Under the pieces are notes generated by a model. That model saw nothing but the letters and a program-made list of their open reading frames with translations. It ran no database searches and was not told the origin of the DNA. This document shows positions 42,637 to 51,492 of a stretch of 64,000 nucleotides of DNA, piece by piece; the first letter of the stretch is position 1, and every line of letters starts with the position of its first letter. Position numbers and translations under genes: made by a program. Source of the stretch: Lachnospiraceae bacterium UBA3762 (GTDB lineage Bacteria > Bacillota > Clostridia > Lachnospirales > Lachnospiraceae); the NCBI GenBank assembly GCA_002371615.1, contig DFGA01000033.1, forward strand, positions 1 through 64,000, given 5' to 3'.

Positions 42637-43415
42637 TCATGGGAAGATATATTATAAACGATTTTAATAGAGCAATGCGATCCAAGTGGACAAGAATTTA
42701 TCTTCTTGCCGGACTTGCGCTTGTTCTGCTTGCTAATATAGCAGTTGTATGTTTCAGATTCATATACGGTTCAAATGAGGGTACGTTTGCCTACAACGTT
42801 TTTGAGTATGCATCCTGGTGCTTTCTGATACCTTATTACAGTTGTATTGTGATCGGAGATATAGCTGTCGGAAGAAACCCCGATCAAACCGCAAAGCGGC
42901 CGGAAGGTGACGGTGCATCGCTCAGACCTTGGCAGTATTACATCTCCAAGCTTGTCATTGCGATCATGCTTGCCGTATGTTTCTTTGTGGCAGCATTTGT
43001 AGCACTTTACGCCTTAACGGCACTGTTTCACATTAATGAAGGAGCAATACCGTGGCCGATTATCAAACTGTTTCTTAACAAAGCGGCGGTTGCACTTCCG
43101 CTTTGGTTTGCGGGACTCAGTTTTGCGATCATGTTCCTTTTGCTGTTTGACAACAGGATTCTTTCATACGGCTATTTTGCCCTTCTTGTATTTGTGATCC
43201 CGCAATGCATCAGGATATTCTCGCTTGATTCATTCAAATACGGCTTCTTCAGAGTTATCAGAAGATATACGATCACACAGAGTTTCGGACTTGTTCCGTA
43301 TCCTTCGTACCCCGACAGAAGTGTACCGCTTATTGTTGCTATAGGGCTGGTTTACGGGCTTGTCGCAATGGCTGTCGGACTGGTCTTCTACAGCAAAAAG
43401 GCAGATAAAACATGA
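42633..43415 (+). CDS. ABC-2-like integral membrane protein
   Basis: 260 residues with about six membrane segments. The N-terminus INDFNRAMRSKWTRIYLLAG is typical of ABC-2 permeases, followed by YSCIVIGDIAVGRN and late helices ending SVPLIVAIGLVYGLVAMAVG. No ATPase partner is adjacent, so transport function is uncertain. The start overlaps the guaB stop by 4 nt (ATGA); ATG 42639 is an alternative. Its own stop overlaps the next gene by 4 nt, so it is co-translated with guaB and the GtrII-like gene. Confidence 0.6.
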   Translation: MIMGRYIINDFNRAMRSKWTRIYLLAGLALVLLANIAVVCFRFIYGSNEGTFAYNVFEYASWCFLIPYYSCIVIGDIAVGRNPDQTAKRPEGDGASLRPWQYYISKLVIAIMLAVCFFVAAFVALYALTALFHINEGAIPWPIIKLFLNKAAVALPLWFAGLSFAIMFLLLFDNRILSYGYFALLVFVIPQCIRIFSLDSFKYGFFRVIRRYTITQSFGLVPYPSYPDRSVPLIVAIGLVYGLVAMAVGLVFYSKKADKT

Positions 43416-44956
43416 TCCAGAAGATAAAAAATGACGGGCGGTTTGTCCTTATCTTTATAAGCAGCTTTGTATGGGGATTGCTTGCCCATGGCATGGCAAT
43501 GTTCAACAAGTATTCATATCATGATGACGTTCCGCATTATAACGGGGTTGGAGTAACATATGAACTGGGAAGGTGGTTTCTGGCGATAAGCGGGAAGTTT
43601 GCTTCCTTTTTCTTTGGTAGTAAAAACTACAGTTTGCCGGCATTTGAGGGTGTAATTACTATTGCCGCGATTGCTGCCATGACGTATATTATCTGCCTTA
43701 AACTTAGAATTGAGAATAAGGTTCTGATCGTAGCCCTGACCTCGGCTCTTGTGTGCTTTCCGGCAGTCACCAATATATTCGGCTATGTTTATACCGCACC
43801 GTATTATTACATCGGGGCATTAGCCGGAGTAGCCGGTGCATATATTTTCTACAAAAAGAAGTCTTTGCCCGCAGGGGCGGTGTGCGCAACTCTGATGGCT
43901 CTTTCTGTTGGCATATATCAGTCAAACATTCCGATCAACCTTATGGTCCTGCTGTTGTTTATGCTTGATGAAGTCTATTGCTCCGATATGGACCTGAAGG
44001 AGTTTATTACTCTGGCATTTAAGAATATCCTGATCTGTGTGATTTTTATGGCTGAGTACTTTGCTGCTAATGCACTTGCCCTTAGAATAACCGGGTTGCA
44101 GTTGTATGATTATAAGGCTGTCAGCAGTTTTGGACTCACGAATCCGGTCGAGTATCTGGTCAGGATAATTACAGCATACAAAAGATTCGTCAAGCCGGCA
44201 GACTTTATTAATTACAATAATGTATCAGCAAACATGTTTCCGTGGAATACCAAATATGTTCATATGCTGCTTGTGCTGGTCATTGCAGTTCTTCTTGTAC
44301 TGTTGTTAAGATCGGTACATGATGTTAAAAAAATTATCCAGATATGTATAATAACGGTATTAAGCCCGCTCTTTGCTTATTTTATCTATGTGATGGTATC
44401 GGAAGAGGATGCTCACGGTGGAATGACTTTCGGTGAGTCTTTTATGTTCTTTTTTGCTGCTTATGTTATTGAACGGGCAGGGCAGAATGACAGGATCAAA
44501 AGATTTCTGTCAAAGGCGGCGGTTGCGCTTATGCTTGTTATCGGGGTAATGTTTGCCAGATATGCAAATGTCTGCTATTTAAAAGCTGATCTGATGCAGA
44601 CTGAAGCGATCAATTATTATAACAGGCTGATTGCGCAGATACAGTCTGTCGAGGGGTACACAACCGAAACACCGGTTTTGTATATAGGGGGCAGAAACAA
44701 GAATGATGACGGCTTTTCGGGGGATTCCAGGTTTGATCCAATCTATCTTCCGCCTTATCAGAATAATTCGATAATTAACGATTTTTCATGGGAAGAAACT
44801 ATGGAATTGTGGTGTTCCTTTGCACCACAAATGGCTGAACCGGACGCTATCGAATCATGGGATGTTATTGACGGGATGCCCAATTATCCGGACGCTGGGT
44901 CTGTCAGGATGGTTGACGGAACAATAGTTGTAAAGTTTGCGGATTCTTCCGATTGA
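43412..44956 (+). CDS. GtrII-like membrane glucosyltransferase
   Basis: 514 residues, polytopic. The N-terminal outer loop has MFNKYSYHDDVPHYNGVGVT with an acidic DD, then YELGRWFLAISGKF, as in the GtrII family (glucosyl transferases of O-antigen modification). It continues with NIFGYVYTAPYYYIGALAGV and SVGIYQSNIPINLM. A soluble tail of ~120 residues ends the protein. GtrII enzymes transfer glucose from undecaprenyl phosphate to the outer polymer; the GtrA/GtrB partners elsewhere in the window could supply the donor. It overlaps the preceding gene by 4 nt. Confidence 0.8.
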   Translation: MIQKIKNDGRFVLIFISSFVWGLLAHGMAMFNKYSYHDDVPHYNGVGVTYELGRWFLAISGKFASFFFGSKNYSLPAFEGVITIAAIAAMTYIICLKLRIENKVLIVALTSALVCFPAVTNIFGYVYTAPYYYIGALAGVAGAYIFYKKKSLPAGAVCATLMALSVGIYQSNIPINLMVLLLFMLDEVYCSDMDLKEFITLAFKNILICVIFMAEYFAANALALRITGLQLYDYKAVSSFGLTNPVEYLVRIITAYKRFVKPADFINYNNVSANMFPWNTKYVHMLLVLVIAVLLVLLLRSVHDVKKIIQICIITVLSPLFAYFIYVMVSEEDAHGGMTFGESFMFFFAAYVIERAGQNDRIKRFLSKAAVALMLVIGVMFARYANVCYLKADLMQTEAINYYNRLIAQIQSVEGYTTETPVLYIGGRNKNDDGFSGDSRFDPIYLPPYQNNSIINDFSWEETMELWCSFAPQMAEPDAIESWDVIDGMPNYPDAGSVRMVDGTIVVKFADSSD

Positions 44957-44965
44957 AAACTCTTA

Positions 44966-44994
44966 TTGAAAATAGCGATTTTATAAGGTATGAT
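44966..44994 (+). promoter_or_regulatory. Promoter of the GGDEF-EAL gene, apparently leaderless
   Basis: TTGAAA (44966-44971), exactly 17 nt, TATGAT (44989-44994), then 7 nt to ATG 45002. AAGG at 44985-44988 is too far from the ATG (13 nt) and lies inside the promoter, so there is no usable ribosome site. Confidence 0.55.
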
Positions 44995-45001
44995 TTAGTG
45001 T

Positions 45002-47656
45002 ATGAGTTTTGATGATAATACTAGGGAAAGTAACCTTTCCGGTAAGTTTATGATAGATATTGCACGGCTTCAGGAGCTACAGGACGTTTATGCGCAGGTT
45101 GCGAACCTGTTTATTTTTTGTGTTGATGAAACAGGTAAGCGTGTTACGGAAATGTCCGGTAACCCCGAAGAGATAGCAAGGGTCGTAAAGCTCCTTGACG
45201 AGATGCAGATAAGGGCGGCAATCAACCGTGTGTTGTTCAATACCGTGGAAGAGCAGGTCATTGAGAACACCGAATACCGCAACATGAAGATCGCTACTGT
45301 CGGTGTCAGGATCGGCGGAACCCCCGCATTTGCATGGTTTATATGCGGAATAGGGCCTGATGAAGGCAATGAGAACGACATTAACAATTTCGAAAGCACA
45401 ATCCCACTATACAAATTTAATGCAGCAGTAGATCTGATACGTGAAGTCTCAAACCGTGTATACGGAGAGACGTATACCGCTGCGAATGCCGTCGCGGATG
45501 CGAAGCGTGCACTTTCCACAACCGAGGAAATGCAGAATGCGCTTAAGAGATCCGAGGCAATGACCGGGGTCGTATCACAGCTCGGATCGGATGACTCGTT
45601 TGAAGTAATAGCCAACAGGGTACTCGATTATACGGGCAGCTATGCGGATATTTCGCATGCATATGTCCTTCGCCCGAACAGGGACGGGAACGGTATTGAT
45701 GTGATCGGAAGTTACGTGGCGAGCGGTGAATCGCCTCTTGATCCTGTTATAGATATAATGTCACAATCCTTCCTGGCCCAGATCGGGGACCAGACCAGGA
45801 TCATTTCATACAGAACGAGAATAGATGAGAAAAACCGTGACTGGCTTGATTCCATCGGAGTATCGGCGGCCGTTGCGATACCTATCGCGATAAACGGCAA
45901 GACAGCTATGTATGCTTTCTATGTTGATAACAAGATTAACCGCGAATGGGGAATTGATGAGGTCAAGTTTTTCGGGGATGCTACGAAAGTCATACAGTCG
46001 AGTGCCACTAACCGTATCCAGCGTAATTCCATCACAAGTTCATACAAGTCCCTTGAGACGATACTGGATAATGTCGGATCAGCTATATATGTTCGTGATG
46101 TTAACAGCTCAAATATTGTATACGTTAACAGAATGTGCAAGAACACGTTCGAGAATGAGATCAAAAGCGGTGCGATAGTAGGACTGTTTGAAGAGTCGAG
46201 CAGATACAACACGGCATCCAGCTATCGCGAGGTCAATTACAAAGAGCGTAACCGCTGGTACGATGTTACATCGACAAACATGACATGGGTTGACGGCCGA
46301 AGGGTCATTCTCTATGCGATAATAGATGTTACCGAGAAGAAACAGTACCAGAAGAAAATAGAGCAGCAGGCAAACAATGATTTCCTGACAGGGTTATACA
46401 ACAGAATGTGCTGTGAAAGAGATCTGCTGCGTATCATTGATGAGGCTAAAGAGTGCGGCGGTAAGGGCGCAGTCATTTACCTTGATCTGGATGATTTTAA
46501 ACATATTAATGACGGTTTGGGCCACCAGTACGGCGATGTTCTGTTAAAGGCCATATCAAGCAGTCTTACAAGGATAAACGGTGTAGAGAATACATGCTAC
46601 CGTATGGGAGGTGACGAGTTCGTCATTCTTGTTCCGCATACGAGTTATGACAGATTCGAACAGATAATAGAGAGCATCAGGGTAGTATTCAACAAGCCAT
46701 GGTTCCTTAAAGGTGCCGATTATTACTGTACATCGAGTATCGGTGTTGTTACATTCCCCGATGAGGGTGAGACCGTGCAGGATCTTATCCGTAAGGCGGA
46801 TATTGCGATGTATACCGCCAAAAAGTCCGGCAAGAACAAACTAGCTCACTATACCGACTCTTCCGATGCAGAGGCTTACAAGCGCCTTGACATGGAAAAG
46901 AGTATGAGGGCGGCAACCGCAACGGACTACGACCAGTTCGAGGTATATTACCAGCCCATCGTGGATATAACAAAACCCGGGAATCCCTGTACAGGCGCCG
47001 AAGCGCTCATCAGATGGAATTCTACGGAGCTCGGGTTTATCTCGCCTGCGGACTTCATCCCGCTTGCCGAGTATCTGGGGCTTATCAATCCGATCGGTCA
47101 TCACGTACTCCGGAAAGCTTGTGAAGCGGTTAAGTACTGGAATGAGAACGGTCATCCTTACTACAAGGTTAATGTAAACCTTTCCGTTGTACAGCTTATG
47201 CAGAATGATATAGTTGAAACGATAGCTAAGACAATAGAGGAGGTCGGAGTCAATCCGAGAAATCTGACACTTGAAGTTACGGAATCGCTTGCGATCAACG
47301 ATATGGAACGTATGAAGAAGATCCTCGGAAATATCAAGAAATTGGGGATACGTATAGCACTTGATGATTTCGGAACAGGCTACTCGTCGCTCAACCATAT
47401 CCGTGAGATTCCGCTTGATGTTATCAAGGTCGATCAGTCATTTGTCAAGGATCTTGCCACAGATCAGTATGCCCAGTCGTTTGTCAAGATGATAGGCGAG
47501 CTTGCGGAGGCTCTCGGTGTACGTGTTTGTGTTGAGGGAATAGAGACAATTGAGCAGTTCAAGGCGCTTGAGAACATGAATGTCAGGATGGTTCAGGGAT
47601 TCTACTTTGACAAGCCGATGCCAAGAGATGCGTTTGAAGCTAAGTATTTAATGTAG
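45002..47656 (+). CDS. Sensor with GGDEF and EAL domains (cyclic-di-GMP turnover)
   Basis: 884 residues. The first ~155 (FMIDIARLQELQDVYAQVAN) look like a PocR-type ligand-binding domain. A GAF domain (~residues 180-340) and a PAS domain (~345-455) follow. The GGDEF domain has an intact CYRMGGDEFVIL (~535). The EAL domain has GAEALIRW (~665), LEVTES, DDFGTGYSSLNHI and IKVDQSFV, all expected catalytic residues. The RxxD product-inhibition site normally 5 residues before GGDEF is absent (GVEN there). Both synthesis and hydrolysis of cyclic-di-GMP are possible. Cyclic-di-GMP often controls exopolysaccharide, which fits the locus. No membrane segment is seen, so it is a cytosolic sensor. Confidence 0.92.
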   Translation: MSFDDNTRESNLSGKFMIDIARLQELQDVYAQVANLFIFCVDETGKRVTEMSGNPEEIARVVKLLDEMQIRAAINRVLFNTVEEQVIENTEYRNMKIATVGVRIGGTPAFAWFICGIGPDEGNENDINNFESTIPLYKFNAAVDLIREVSNRVYGETYTAANAVADAKRALSTTEEMQNALKRSEAMTGVVSQLGSDDSFEVIANRVLDYTGSYADISHAYVLRPNRDGNGIDVIGSYVASGESPLDPVIDIMSQSFLAQIGDQTRIISYRTRIDEKNRDWLDSIGVSAAVAIPIAINGKTAMYAFYVDNKINREWGIDEVKFFGDATKVIQSSATNRIQRNSITSSYKSLETILDNVGSAIYVRDVNSSNIVYVNRMCKNTFENEIKSGAIVGLFEESSRYNTASSYREVNYKERNRWYDVTSTNMTWVDGRRVILYAIIDVTEKKQYQKKIEQQANNDFLTGLYNRMCCERDLLRIIDEAKECGGKGAVIYLDLDDFKHINDGLGHQYGDVLLKAISSSLTRINGVENTCYRMGGDEFVILVPHTSYDRFEQIIESIRVVFNKPWFLKGADYYCTSSIGVVTFPDEGETVQDLIRKADIAMYTAKKSGKNKLAHYTDSSDAEAYKRLDMEKSMRAATATDYDQFEVYYQPIVDITKPGNPCTGAEALIRWNSTELGFISPADFIPLAEYLGLINPIGHHVLRKACEAVKYWNENGHPYYKVNVNLSVVQLMQNDIVETIAKTIEEVGVNPRNLTLEVTESLAINDMERMKKILGNIKKLGIRIALDDFGTGYSSLNHIREIPLDVIKVDQSFVKDLATDQYAQSFVKMIGELAEALGVRVCVEGIETIEQFKALENMNVRMVQGFYFDKPMPRDAFEAKYLM

Positions 47657-47685
47657 TGGCTTTCAATAATAGAAGGGAGCATATT

Positions 47686-48399
47686 ATGCAAAAGATCAAC
47701 TTGTACAGGGAACTTGATGCAAATTCATATCCCGGAAGGGGTATTGTGATAGGCCGTTCTGCTGACGGTAAGTACGCAGTAACGGCGTATTTTATTATGG
47801 GAAGAAGCACAAACTCGAGAAACAGGGTGTTCGTTGAGGATGGAGACGGTATCAGGACAAAAGCCTTCGATGAGAGCAAGCTTGAGGATCCTTCGCTGAT
47901 CATATACGCTCCCGTAAGAGTACTGAACAATACTACGATCGTGACAAACGGTGACCAGACAGATACGATCTATGACGGATTAAATGAGGGAAAATCATTC
48001 GAGGAGTCTTTACGGAGCCGGGAATTTGAGCCGGATGCTCCCAACTATACACCTCGCATTTCCGGCATCATGGAGATCGAGAAAGGTAAGTATACATATG
48101 CTCTTTCAATCTTAAAGAGTGATAACGGAAACCCCGAACAATGCCTGAGATACACATATTCATATGATAATCCGCTTGCCGGAGAAGGGCATTTCATTCA
48201 TACATACATGAAGGACGGCAATCCGCTTCCGTCATTTGAGGGAGAGCCCAAATTCGTTGCTATGGAAGGCGATATAGATACCTTTACAAAGAAGGTTTGG
48301 GAGAGTCTCAATCTTGACAACAAGGTGTCACTATTTGTCAGATATATTGACATTGCGACGGGAGAGGTCAAGACAAGGATTTGCAATAAGTATTCATAA
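47686..48399 (+). CDS. purO: IMP cyclohydrolase (PurO-like)
   Basis: 237 residues of the IMP_cyclohyd family (archaeal PurO type, not the PurH N-terminal type): YPGRGIVIGRSADGKYAVTA, YFIMGRSTNSRNRVFVEDGD, IIYAPVRVLNNTTIVTNGDQ and GIMEIEKGKYTYALSIL. It closes FAICAR to IMP. AAGGGAG lies before ATG 47686, so the frame extension to 47656 is not used. It comes 29 nt after the GGDEF-EAL gene and 64 nt before the AICAR formyltransferase gene. Together these two replace bifunctional PurH. Confidence 0.88.
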   Translation: MQKINLYRELDANSYPGRGIVIGRSADGKYAVTAYFIMGRSTNSRNRVFVEDGDGIRTKAFDESKLEDPSLIIYAPVRVLNNTTIVTNGDQTDTIYDGLNEGKSFEESLRSREFEPDAPNYTPRISGIMEIEKGKYTYALSILKSDNGNPEQCLRYTYSYDNPLAGEGHFIHTYMKDGNPLPSFEGEPKFVAMEGDIDTFTKKVWESLNLDNKVSLFVRYIDIATGEVKTRICNKYS

Positions 48400-48418
48400 G
48401 GATACTGGGTCAAAAATG

Positions 48419-48445
48419 TGTCAAAAAGAACCGTCCCTTTTGACA
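48419..48445. repeat. Inverted repeat between purO and AICAR formyltransferase genes
   Basis: TGTCAAAA (48419-48426) and TTTTGACA (48438-48445) are exact inverted complements around an 11-nt loop AGAACCGTCCC. A partial copy of the left arm (GGTCAAAAA, 48408-48416) lies just upstream. The element sits 6 nt before the AAAGGAG ribosome site of the next gene, so it may act as an RNA hairpin or protein site in the purine operon. I have an impression that similar sequences are interspersed in Clostridia genomes, but I could not check it. Confidence 0.4.
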
Positions 48446-48463
48446 AGAAAAAAGGAGATTATT

Positions 48464-49642
48464 ATGAAAGAACTGGAGCTCAAATACGGCTGTAATCCCA
48501 ATCAGAAGCCATCAAAAATATACAGAGCCGACGGTGGAGAACTTCCGATAACCGTGCTGAACGGCCGTCCCGGATATATCAATCTTCTGGATGCTTTTAA
48601 CGGCTGGCAGCTTGTGAGGGAGCTTAAGGCTGCAACGGGATATCCTGCCGCAACTTCATTTAAGCATGTAAGCCCTGCGGGAGCGGCAATCGGTAAGCCT
48701 CTTTCGGACACGTTGAAGAAGATATACTTTGTTGATGATCTCGGTGAACTCTCGCCGCTTGCATGCGCATATGCAAGAGCAAGGGGTGCTGACAGAATGT
48801 CTTCATTCGGCGATTTTGTGGCATTATCCGATGTATGCGATGTGCCTACTGCCCGGATACTGAAAAGGGAAGTATCCGACGGTATAATAGCTCCGGGATA
48901 CGAGCCGGAGGCACTTGAAATACTCTCCGCCAAGAAGAAAGGGAACTATGCCGTAATACAGATAGATCCCGAATACAGACCTGCACCCATCGAGCACAAA
49001 GAGGTGTTTGGTATAACTTTCGAGCAGGGAAGGAACGAGATCGAAATAAACGAATCACTGCTTGAAAACATCGTTACCAGGAACAGGAACCTGCCGGATG
49101 AGGCCAAACATGATCTTCTGATATCGCTTATTACGCTTAAGTATACACAGTCCAATTCGGTCTGCTATGTCAAGGACGGTCAGGCAATAGGCATTGGCGC
49201 GGGACAGCAGTCAAGAGTTCACTGCACACGTCTTGCCGGACAAAAGGCTGACAATTGGCTTCTGCGCCAGAGCCCGAAGGTTATGGATCTTCAGTTCGCC
49301 GAAGGTATTGGTCGTGCGGATCGTGATAATGCGATAGACAATTATATAGGCGATACATATATGGATGTTATCGGGGATAATGTATGGCAGAAGTATTTTG
49401 CGGTACGGCCGGAAAGTTATACAGCTGAAGAGAAGAGAAAATGGCTGGATCAGATGAGCGGAGTGTCTCTTGGGTCCGATGCATTCTTCCCGTTCCGTGA
49501 CAACATAGACAGGGGTGCGAAGAGCGGGGTGTCATATATCGTGCAGCCGGGGGGATCGGTCAGAGATGATCTTGTTATTGAGGCCTGCGATGAGTATGGT
49601 ATTGTAATGGTTTGTAACGGAGTAAGGCTGTTCCACCACTAA
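48464..49642 (+). CDS. purH: AICAR formyltransferase (stand-alone PurH C-terminal type)
   Basis: 392 residues corresponding to the AICAR transformylase part of PurH with no MGS-type cyclohydrolase domain. It starts KELELKYGCNPNQKPSKIY and contains the catalytic SFKHVSPAGAAIG (Lys-His), SFGDFVALSD, TQSNSVCYVKDGQAIGIGAG and SGVSYIVQPGGSVRDD. It adds the formyl group to AICAR to give FAICAR, which the preceding IMP cyclohydrolase closes to IMP. AAAGGAG lies 6 nt before ATG 48464. Stand-alone AICARFT plus PurO-like enzyme is known from several Clostridia and Archaea. Confidence 0.95.
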   Translation: MKELELKYGCNPNQKPSKIYRADGGELPITVLNGRPGYINLLDAFNGWQLVRELKAATGYPAATSFKHVSPAGAAIGKPLSDTLKKIYFVDDLGELSPLACAYARARGADRMSSFGDFVALSDVCDVPTARILKREVSDGIIAPGYEPEALEILSAKKKGNYAVIQIDPEYRPAPIEHKEVFGITFEQGRNEIEINESLLENIVTRNRNLPDEAKHDLLISLITLKYTQSNSVCYVKDGQAIGIGAGQQSRVHCTRLAGQKADNWLLRQSPKVMDLQFAEGIGRADRDNAIDNYIGDTYMDVIGDNVWQKYFAVRPESYTAEEKRKWLDQMSGVSLGSDAFFPFRDNIDRGAKSGVSYIVQPGGSVRDDLVIEACDEYGIVMVCNGVRLFHH

Positions 49643-49672
49643 GGCGAGACTTTTGGAAACAGGGATAGTCGG

Positions 49673-51481
49673 ATGCGTAAACAGATTAAGATTCTTTTGA
49701 TAGTTTTGAACATTATTTTCATATCTATGATCGGATTAATCAGAACCGCTGACAAGTCGGATTCTGTTGTATTCTCTATGGTCCCGGCATTGATCTGCGT
49801 TATTGTTCTTTTGTTCGGAAAATACAAGCTGTTTGAGGACAGGAGTAATATAAAATGGGACATCCTGCTTACCGTGATGTTTATACTGATGCTTTCGCTT
49901 GAAGATGTATTGAAGACTATGCGTTCCATGGGCGCGGAACCATTCAATACGGTTTTTAAAATAGTGTACTTTCCGGTGTTGATAATCGCATTGATCATTG
50001 ATACAGATTACGCATTATTGGCAGCTGCCCATGCAGGAGCCTTGAGTCAGACCGTGAAGGATAAAACGGATGGAAGGGATTATTTGGGGGACAAAAAGTT
50101 TCTGGGGATTTACTATCCTGTATGGTTATATATAGGTCTGACTTTTGTGTTTGTAATAGCATATTTTCCGGGACTTATGAACAGTGATTTTGAGAAACAG
50201 TGGATATGGGGTGAGGGACCGACTGTATGGAGTGATTGGCACACGGTAGGTTTTTTGATGTTTGTAAAACTGTGTACAGCGGTCATACATAAACCGTTTA
50301 TGATCACAATTGTTCAGGTTTTGATGTATTATCTGACAGCAAATTATGCCGTTAGCGTATTGAACAGGAATTTTCCGGAGCGGCGCAGGGTCGGATGGAT
50401 ATTCATATGTGTGTATATGTTGTTTGGAATATACAGTTGTATGTATATGTCGGAGGTAAGAAAAGATAACTGCAGCACCCCGATGATGCTTGCGTTTGCC
50501 GTAGCCCTGCTCGATCACTCCATGAGAAGCGAACACACAAAAAAGGAATATATTAATTTGGGCGTGTTTGCGTTTCTTGCATCATTGTTCAGACATTCAC
50601 TTTGGGAAATAGTATTGATAACACTGATGCTTACCATTGTCTGCGAAGCACTGGATCGCAGTACTGATAAAGATACAAAAAAGAAGACTGTTAGAAATCT
50701 GTGCGTAGTAGTGGCTACAACGATTGGAGCTTTTTTGATAGTGACGGAAGGGATCGGATTTGGGATTCTGAAAGCAGAGAGAAATCCGGCCTATGTAAAA
50801 TACACGATTCCGATGAATCTTGCAGCCTCTCTGGCCTATAGGAGCCGGGAAACCGGTCTGTATATAGAAGACGATATTGTGAATAAAATGGAACAGATTA
50901 TCCCGATGGAAAAATGGGCAGAGTATTATTGCCCGTACGATGCCGACACAACCGACAGGCCATGGCACGAGATCGGAGATAATGTATATAAGCTTAATGA
51001 TCCGCAAGTTGCCCGTGACATTATTGATGTAGATATGTATTATTTAACACACTATCCCAAGCAGTTTGTTCTTTCTTTTTTTGATGTTAATTCCATAGTC
51101 TGGGAAATGGCTGTTGCATCGGATCTTGTCATGTATAGTCCCGGTCTTGCGACCGAACATTATGAGATTCACCATATGAGAAAAGGAGAGTTTTTCTATT
51201 TTGCCGAGAGTTGCAAGAAATTTATGTCATCGTTTGCTGTAGCAAGAGCTGTTGTATACAGGGGTGGGATCTATCTGTTTTTACTGGCAATGATTACAGT
51301 CATATTGATAAAAAAGCAAAGGTTCAAAGTGCTTGCCTCAATGATGCCTATATTGCTATACGCCCTTGCACTTATGATTTCAATTCCTCAGGAAGGGTCG
51401 CATTATATTATGGCGTTCCCTTTGTTTGCTGCATTATTTGGTGTTACATCATTTATGGTAGCGAGTAGGGAATCTCTCTGA
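49673..51481 (+). CDS. Large polytopic membrane protein, DUF6020/GT-C-like
   Basis: 602 residues. Many membrane segments; a central outer loop carries AYFPGLMNSDFEKQWIWGEG and VWSDWHTVGFLMFVKL, reminiscent of the FPG-x2-x2-D and W-H motifs of DUF6020-type putative glycosyltransferases. MYMSEVRKDNCSTPMM is another polar membrane-border motif. A ~120-residue outer region after residue 385 precedes three last helices. The role is unknown but probably in envelope glycan assembly. The start is ATG 49673 with AGGGA ahead. It comes before the CotH-type genes and may be co-transcribed with them (11 nt). Confidence 0.6.
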   Translation: MRKQIKILLIVLNIIFISMIGLIRTADKSDSVVFSMVPALICVIVLLFGKYKLFEDRSNIKWDILLTVMFILMLSLEDVLKTMRSMGAEPFNTVFKIVYFPVLIIALIIDTDYALLAAAHAGALSQTVKDKTDGRDYLGDKKFLGIYYPVWLYIGLTFVFVIAYFPGLMNSDFEKQWIWGEGPTVWSDWHTVGFLMFVKLCTAVIHKPFMITIVQVLMYYLTANYAVSVLNRNFPERRRVGWIFICVYMLFGIYSCMYMSEVRKDNCSTPMMLAFAVALLDHSMRSEHTKKEYINLGVFAFLASLFRHSLWEIVLITLMLTIVCEALDRSTDKDTKKKTVRNLCVVVATTIGAFLIVTEGIGFGILKAERNPAYVKYTIPMNLAASLAYRSRETGLYIEDDIVNKMEQIIPMEKWAEYYCPYDADTTDRPWHEIGDNVYKLNDPQVARDIIDVDMYYLTHYPKQFVLSFFDVNSIVWEMAVASDLVMYSPGLATEHYEIHHMRKGEFFYFAESCKKFMSSFAVARAVVYRGGIYLFLLAMITVILIKKQRFKVLASMMPILLYALALMISIPQEGSHYIMAFPLFAALFGVTSFMVASRESL

Positions 51482-51492
51482 GAATAATACCA

